Assembly (NCBI GenBank): GCA_037384885.1 | Contig: JARRNO010000003.1 | Coordinates: 1-35,467, forward strand | Length of the DNA: 35,467 nucleotides | DNA from: JARRNO01 sp037384885 | GTDB taxonomy: Bacteria; Acidobacteriota; UBA4820; DSQY01 | Direction of reading: 5' to 3' | In this document: positions 31,109 to 35,467 of the stretch, in pieces | How positions within the stretch are numbered: position 1 is the stretch's first letter | Layout of the letters: each line of letters opens with the position of its first letter | Position numbers and translations under genes: made by a program | Notes under the pieces: model-generated | Database searches by the model: none | What the model was told of the DNA's origin: nothing | What the model saw: only the letters and a program-made list of their open reading frames with translations

Positions 31109-33196
31109 TCAATCCTCTTCTTCCTCTGCCTTTTTGGCATCCTCGATGATCTTCTGCTGGATCTGCCCGGGCACCTCCTCGTAAGAGGAGGCTTCCATGG
31201 AAAAGGCGCCGCGCCCGCCTGTCAACGATTTCAACGTGCTGGCGTAGGTGAGCATTTCGGCCAGGGGCACCTGGGCCCTTATGACCTGGTTGCCTCCCTG
31301 CTGGCTCATACCTTGGATGCGGCCGCGACGGCTGTTGAGATCGCCCATGACGTCTCCCATGTTGTCTTCAGGGACGGTGATCTCCACGTTCATGATGGGT
31401 TCCAGCAACGTGGGCTTGCATTGCTTCATGGCCTCCTTGAACCCCTGGTGAGCGGCGATCTTAAAGGCCATTTCGGAGGAATCCACGGGGTGGAATCCGC
31501 CGTCGAAGAGCGTGATTTTAAGGTCAACCACGGGGTATCCCGCAATCACTCCCCGTTCCATGGACTCGAGCATGCCCTTTTCCACGGCGGGGATAAAGTT
31601 CCTGGGGACGGCTCCTCCGAAAATCTCGTCCACGAATTCGAACCCGGCGCCGCGCGGCTGCGGTTCCATCCGGATCTGAATGTCTGCGAACTGTCCGTGG
31701 CCGCCCGTCTGTTTTTTGTGGCGAGCGTGCACTTCCGCCTTGCCCTTGATCGTTTCCTTGTAGGGAACCTTGGGCTGTTTCAGAGTCATTCCGACGCCGT
31801 AGCGGCGCTGAACCCTTGCCACCACCACTTCCACGTGCTGCGACCCGGACCCGGAAACCAGCATCTCCTTCGTCTGGGAATCCCGCCCCACGCTGATGGT
31901 AGGGTCTTCCTCCGCTATCCTCTGGAGGGCGGAGACGATTTTGTCCTCGTCGCCATGGCTCTTGGGTTCGACGGCGAAGGAGATGGACGGGTGAGGATGG
32001 GAGACCGGCGCGAAGGTTACCGGCTGGTCCTTGGAGGCCAGCGAATCACCGGTCAGCGTTTCCTTCAGCTTCATCACCACCACGATATCGCCCGCCTCGG
32101 CCGCTTCCGCCTTCTCCCGGTCTTTTCCCTTCGGGTAGGCCATCCCCGCCATCCGCTCCATGCCTCCGGTTCTTGGGTTGAGGAGATTGGCGTCAGCGGG
32201 AATCTTGCCCGAGACGACCTTGAGGAATGAGATGCGGCCCTGCTGCGGATCCTGGGTGGTTTTGAAGACGTAGGCCGAGGGAGAGCCGCCGGCGTCCGGC
32301 GCCACGGAAGTCTCGTTTCCGTCCTTGTCCTTGGCAGGCCAGGGCTCGTGATCCGCCGGGGAAGGAGCGAACTCGGTCATGAAGTTGAGCACATCGGCGA
32401 CGGCGATGTTTTTCGCGGCGGAACAGCACAGGACGGGAAAGATCTTTCCTTCCGCCACGCCCTTTTTGAGGGCGGCGCCCACTTCTTCCGGGGTCAGATC
32501 GCCGGCGTCGAAATATTTCTCCATGAGCGCCTCGTCCATTTCGGCGAGCATTTCCACCAGGGATGACCGGGACTCTTCCGCTTTTCCTTTGAACTCATCG
32601 GGGATTTCGATTTCTTCGAAATTGCCGGATTCGTCTTCGGCGTAGCGGTGCGCGTTCCCGTGAACCAGGTCCACCACACCCTTGAATGCAACCTCTTCAC
32701 CCATGGGCAGCCAAACGGGGACGGCGAGGCGGCCGAAGCTGTCGTGAATGCTTTTCAGGGTGCGGTCAAAGGAGGCGTTTTCGCGGTCCATCTTGTTGAT
32801 CACGGGGATTCTGGGAATGTTGAACTCTTCCGCGTAGCGCCAGCCCCGGGTGGTCATGACTTCCACTCCCGAGACCGCCGAGACCACAACCGCGGCTGCG
32901 TCTGAAACCCTTACCGAGCCTCGGCATTCACCGATGAAATTCCCGTAGCCGGGGGCGTCCAGGATGTTGACCTTGGTTTTGTTCCACTCGGCGAAGGCAA
33001 GCGCCGTAGAGATGGACAGCTTGCGCTGGATCTCGTCTTCTTCGAAGTCGGTGGGCGCGGTGCCGTCTTCCACCTTGCCGAAACGGGTCACGGCCTTCGC
33101 CGTGTAGAGCATGGCCGAGGTCAAGGTGGTCTTTCCCGCACCGCCATGGCCGAGAAGAACGATGTTCCGAATCTCTTGAGGTCCGTAAACTTTCAT
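31109..33196 (-). CDS. EF-G2-type elongation-factor-G-like GTPase
   Basis: 695 aa from the ATG at 33,196, with AGGAGG upstream. The open frame reaches 33,577 but overlaps the divergent promoter region and is not EF-G-like. Domain order is that of EF-G: a GTPase domain with P-loop GHGGAGKT (16-23), DAPGYG (80-85) and NKMD, then domains II-V ending with GRGAFSMEASSYEEVP. The P-loop and the G3 motif differ from canonical EF-G (AHIDAGKT, DTPGH): the catalytic His is Tyr84, as in the EF-G2 paralogue group. Such paralogues may act in special translation or stress states rather than bulk elongation; their role is not settled. Canonical fusA is presumably elsewhere. Confidence 0.9.
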   Translation of the reverse strand: MKVYGPQEIRNIVLLGHGGAGKTTLTSAMLYTAKAVTRFGKVEDGTAPTDFEEDEIQRKLSISTALAFAEWNKTKVNILDAPGYGNFIGECRGSVRVSDAAAVVVSAVSGVEVMTTRGWRYAEEFNIPRIPVINKMDRENASFDRTLKSIHDSFGRLAVPVWLPMGEEVAFKGVVDLVHGNAHRYAEDESGNFEEIEIPDEFKGKAEESRSSLVEMLAEMDEALMEKYFDAGDLTPEEVGAALKKGVAEGKIFPVLCCSAAKNIAVADVLNFMTEFAPSPADHEPWPAKDKDGNETSVAPDAGGSPSAYVFKTTQDPQQGRISFLKVVSGKIPADANLLNPRTGGMERMAGMAYPKGKDREKAEAAEAGDIVVVMKLKETLTGDSLASKDQPVTFAPVSHPHPSISFAVEPKSHGDEDKIVSALQRIAEEDPTISVGRDSQTKEMLVSGSGSQHVEVVVARVQRRYGVGMTLKQPKVPYKETIKGKAEVHARHKKQTGGHGQFADIQIRMEPQPRGAGFEFVDEIFGGAVPRNFIPAVEKGMLESMERGVIAGYPVVDLKITLFDGGFHPVDSSEMAFKIAAHQGFKEAMKQCKPTLLEPIMNVEITVPEDNMGDVMGDLNSRRGRIQGMSQQGGNQVIRAQVPLAEMLTYASTLKSLTGGRGAFSMEASSYEEVPGQIQQKIIEDAKKAEEEED

Positions 33197-33449
33197 GGCC
33201 CCTCCTAGGCGACGGAAATTGCTAATTTTAGGTTGCGGTTCAACAAGACCCAATTTTAGTAACGAATGGCAGCCTCGGTCAACTTTGCCCGGGCCGTTGA
33301 CGGGCCGGATGGGGCCAATTGCCCCGGGCAAAGCGTTTTGCGGTACTTGCCGGGCGGCCGTCAAAGGCGTAGATTTAAAGACGCGGACGGAGGTTTGACG
33401 CCTTGGCGCGCCCGTCCATCCGCGGCCAGGGTGGGTATCGGAGGGGGAC

Positions 33450-34871
33450 ATGCCCGCAGCTCTTATTGCATGCCCGGACGGGGAGGCGTTCGAAGCTATC
33501 CGTGCTTCTCTCGGGACGGATTGGCGGATCGAGCGGGCCTCCGACAGGCTGTCCGCAGAGGCTTTCGCGCAGCGCACTCATTTCGATTTCATCTTTATTG
33601 ACCTGGACTACCTTGAAACGGGATTGGAGGCTGCCGGAGGGGGCGGCGCAGCTGTGGGCGCCTTAAAACGGCAGTATCCAACGGTGGAAATCGTCGTCCT
33701 CGCCCGCCCGGAGCGTGTCGGCGATGCCGTGACCGCGGTTCGGGAGGGCGCCTCACATTACGTGCTCCATCCGGTTCATCCCGATGAACTCCATTACGTC
33801 CGGGAAAGTCTTGAGGCTTCCCGCCGTGTTCGAATGGAGTTGGAGTACCTTCGAGACCGCTTCTGGAAGAGCGATTCGACCGATGTTGTCCAGACGCGCA
33901 GCGCCGCCATGAGAACTGTTCTCGAAAAGGTCAGGGCGGTGGCGCCCACAAAGACAGCCGTCCTTCTGACGGGTGAAACGGGGACCGGCAAAGGAGTGGT
34001 GGCCAGGCTCATCCACCGCCACAGCAGCCGCAGCGACGGCCAATTCATCAGCATCCACTGCGGCGCCGTTCCGGAAACGCTCCTGGAAAGCGAACTTTTC
34101 GGGCATGAAAAGGGCGCGTTTACCGGCGCTGTCAAACGCCGGCTGGGCAAGTTCGAGCTCGCCAAGGGGGGAACGCTTTTCCTGGACGAAATCGGAACCG
34201 TCTCACAGGCGATGCAGATCAAGCTTCTTCAAGTCCTTCAGGATAAAGCATTCCAGCGGGTCGGAGGTGAAGAAACGATCGAGAGCGACGTGCGCATTAT
34301 CGCGGCCAGCAACGAAGATCTCGAGAAACGCTGCCTCGAAGGAACATTCAGGACGGATCTATATTATCGGCTGAACGTCTTTCCCATAGAAGTCCCGCCT
34401 TTGCGACATCGAAAAGAAGACATACCGCTTTTGCTGGATATTTTCCTGAAGCGGCTAAGCAATTTGCACGGCAAATCTATTCTGGGGGCGGACGCGGCCG
34501 TGTCCAAAGCCTTCAACCTGTACGCCTGGCCCGGCAACATCCGTGAGATGGAAAATCTGGTGGAAAGGGCCTGCATTCTCGAAGGCTCCGGCCGGCTGAC
34601 TCCATCTTCCCTCCCGGCGGAACTCTTCGCGCCCGAGTATTCCGGGGCGGCTGCGGAAGGAGATCTCGAACGTCCCCTGGCGGAGTTTCGCCGCCTCGCC
34701 ATAGCGCGTCTGGAGCGAACGTATCTGGAGCAGGTCCTGCGGTCGAACCGCGGCCACATAGCGCGAGCCGCGGCTGCCGCTGGCATCGGTGTCCGCCAGC
34801 TCCACAAGTTGATGAAAAGGCATGGGCTTGAGAAAGAAGCCTTCAAGAGAGGATCGGGCTCCGAAATGTGA
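33450..34871 (+). CDS. Sigma-54-dependent activator, NtrC family, with degenerate receiver
   Basis: 473 aa. Receiver-like domain at residues ~1-120: phospho-Asp candidate D51 (FIDLDY) is present. The acidic pair is replaced by CPD, and the conserved Lys of the K-P motif is His107 (YVLHPVHP), so activation by phosphorylation is doubtful. AAA+ domain at ~145-385: Walker A GETGTGKG (175-182), sigma-54 contact loop GAFTGA (222-227), Walker B LFLDEIG (243-249) and the arginine region FRTDLYYRLNVFPI. Fis-type helix-turn-helix at ~433-460. It hydrolyses ATP to open promoters bound by sigma-54 RNA polymerase; the target is unknown. Start at 33,450 after GGAGGGGG. It is divergent from the EF-G2-type gene across 253 bases, with no adjacent histidine kinase. 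Confidence 0.93.
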   Translation: MPAALIACPDGEAFEAIRASLGTDWRIERASDRLSAEAFAQRTHFDFIFIDLDYLETGLEAAGGGGAAVGALKRQYPTVEIVVLARPERVGDAVTAVREGASHYVLHPVHPDELHYVRESLEASRRVRMELEYLRDRFWKSDSTDVVQTRSAAMRTVLEKVRAVAPTKTAVLLTGETGTGKGVVARLIHRHSSRSDGQFISIHCGAVPETLLESELFGHEKGAFTGAVKRRLGKFELAKGGTLFLDEIGTVSQAMQIKLLQVLQDKAFQRVGGEETIESDVRIIAASNEDLEKRCLEGTFRTDLYYRLNVFPIEVPPLRHRKEDIPLLLDIFLKRLSNLHGKSILGADAAVSKAFNLYAWPGNIREMENLVERACILEGSGRLTPSSLPAELFAPEYSGAAAEGDLERPLAEFRRLAIARLERTYLEQVLRSNRGHIARAAAAAGIGVRQLHKLMKRHGLEKEAFKRGSGSEM

Positions 34872-35140
34872 ACCGCCGGGGCCGTTATCTCTTTGAACCG
34901 GAACCCGGGGTTCCGATGCTTGCTGCAGCTTCTATCCTCTGATTCGCCAACTAATTACGCGATACACCGCTTCCCGCCGTCCCGCACCCGGCGAAAGCGG
35001 AACTCCCGGTTCCGAAGCCCTTCCGAAAGGATCACGGGTCAACTGCGTGAATTCAATGGACAAAACCGTTTGGCCCCCGCTTTGCAATTAAAAATGGCGG
35101 AGCGAAGGGCCGCCTGTAAGCGCGGCCGGGAGCGAAGACG

Positions 35141-35425
35141 GTGGATCGGCAGGGAGTGAAGGAAGGAACACGCTTTAAAGGAATTCTGACTCCCGGGGAC
35201 CGGGATGATGAATTCCGAATCACGAGCTATGTCCTTTGCACCTTCGACGAGTCGGAATACACGCTCGTTGCCGGGCGGGAAGATCTGGCCGGGGCCTTTT
35301 CCCACTGTCTTTACTCGAAGGTGGAGATCACGGGTGTTCTTTCGCTCGATGACCAAGGACGGAACGTGATTGTCGTTTCCATGTGCCACCCCGTAAAAGG
35401 AGGAGAAAATGGCCTTGTTTCGTAA
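35141..35425 (+). CDS. Small protein of unknown function
   Basis: 94 aa from a GTG at 35,141; another GTG five codons later (35,156) is an alternative start. No signal peptide or membrane helix. The sequence is rich in beta-prone stretches (RITSYVLCTFD, YTLVAG, KVEITGVLSLD, NVIVVSMCHP), which could be a small OB-like barrel; this is a weak structural guess. Not recognised as a known family. It overlaps the start of the next exported-protein gene by 17 bases, suggesting an operon. Confidence 0.55.
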   Translation: MDRQGVKEGTRFKGILTPGDRDDEFRITSYVLCTFDESEYTLVAGREDLAGAFSHCLYSKVEITGVLSLDDQGRNVIVVSMCHPVKGGENGLVS

Positions 35426-35467
35426 AGTTCTGATGTTCGCCGCAGTGGCGGCGCTTGCTCTCACGAC
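35409..35467 (+). CDS. Start of an exported protein, cut by the window end
   Basis: ATG at 35,409 with AGGAG four bases upstream (35,401-35,405). The 19 visible codons read MALFRKVLMFAAVAALALT, a typical signal-peptide beginning: positively charged then hydrophobic. The 3' part lies outside the window, so the family cannot be assigned. It overlaps the preceding small gene. Confidence 0.6.
   Translation, partial: MALFRKVLMFAAVAALALT

Noticed and set aside
33267..33288. TGGCA...TTTGC as a sigma-54 promoter near the activator gene
   Set aside because: The distance between the GG and GC elements is 17 bases rather than the required ~10.
33197..33577. 127-codon N-terminal extension of the EF-G2-type protein
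   Set aside because: It is not EF-G-like, runs into the divergent sigma-54 activator gene, and the ATG at 33,196 has AGGAGG upstream.

Overview
The window is a high-GC stretch of chromosome from a dissimilatory sulfate-reducing bacterium. It most likely belongs to the Desulfobacterota, perhaps a Syntrophobacteria-like or Desulfomonile-like lineage; the lineage guess is inference from gene content. The core, about 9.2-27.9 kb, is a nearly uninterrupted plus-strand block encoding the pathway from adenosine phosphosulfate (APS) to sulfide and its membrane electron supply: aprBA, two small metal-binding proteins, qmoABC, dsrABD, a DsrL-like NAD(P)H flavoprotein, dsrC, an RsbRD-domain protein and dsrMK(J)OP. 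ATP sulfurylase and pyrophosphatase genes are not in the window.

Left flank (1-8.3 kb): an exported SagB-type nitroreductase and a geranylgeranyl-reductase-family flavoprotein on the plus strand. Next come three minus-strand signalling genes without a histidine kinase: HPt plus a degenerate receiver, HPt-REC-REC-GGDEF, and a cysteine-rich REC protein. These are followed by a GapN-type aldehyde dehydrogenase, a small lipoprotein and a CGGC-domain protein. A 927-base leader without a convincing gene separates the CGGC gene from aprB.

Right flank (27.9-35.5 kb): thiC with a clear TPP riboswitch, convergent with dsrP so that the two stop codons overlap; a repeat-rich intergenic zone; a short DUF2231-like membrane protein with a strong intrinsic terminator; an EF-G2-type translational GTPase; a sigma-54 activator with a degenerate receiver; a small unknown protein; and the first codons of an exported protein cut by the window end.

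How the genes work together (family knowledge): AprBA reduces APS to sulfite with electrons delivered by the quinol-linked QmoABC. DsrAB reduces sulfite and loads the sulfur on DsrC as a trisulfide. DsrMKJOP links the menaquinone pool and periplasm to reduction of that trisulfide. The DsrL-like protein between dsrD and dsrC suggests an additional NAD(P)H input to DsrAB or DsrC.

The most striking anomaly is at the dsrK-dsrJ boundary (about 25,640-25,665). The sequence passes directly from the DsrK C-terminal region, in one frame, to the mature part of DsrJ, in another. The dsrK stop and the dsrJ start with its signal anchor are missing, which indicates either a small real deletion or an assembly error.
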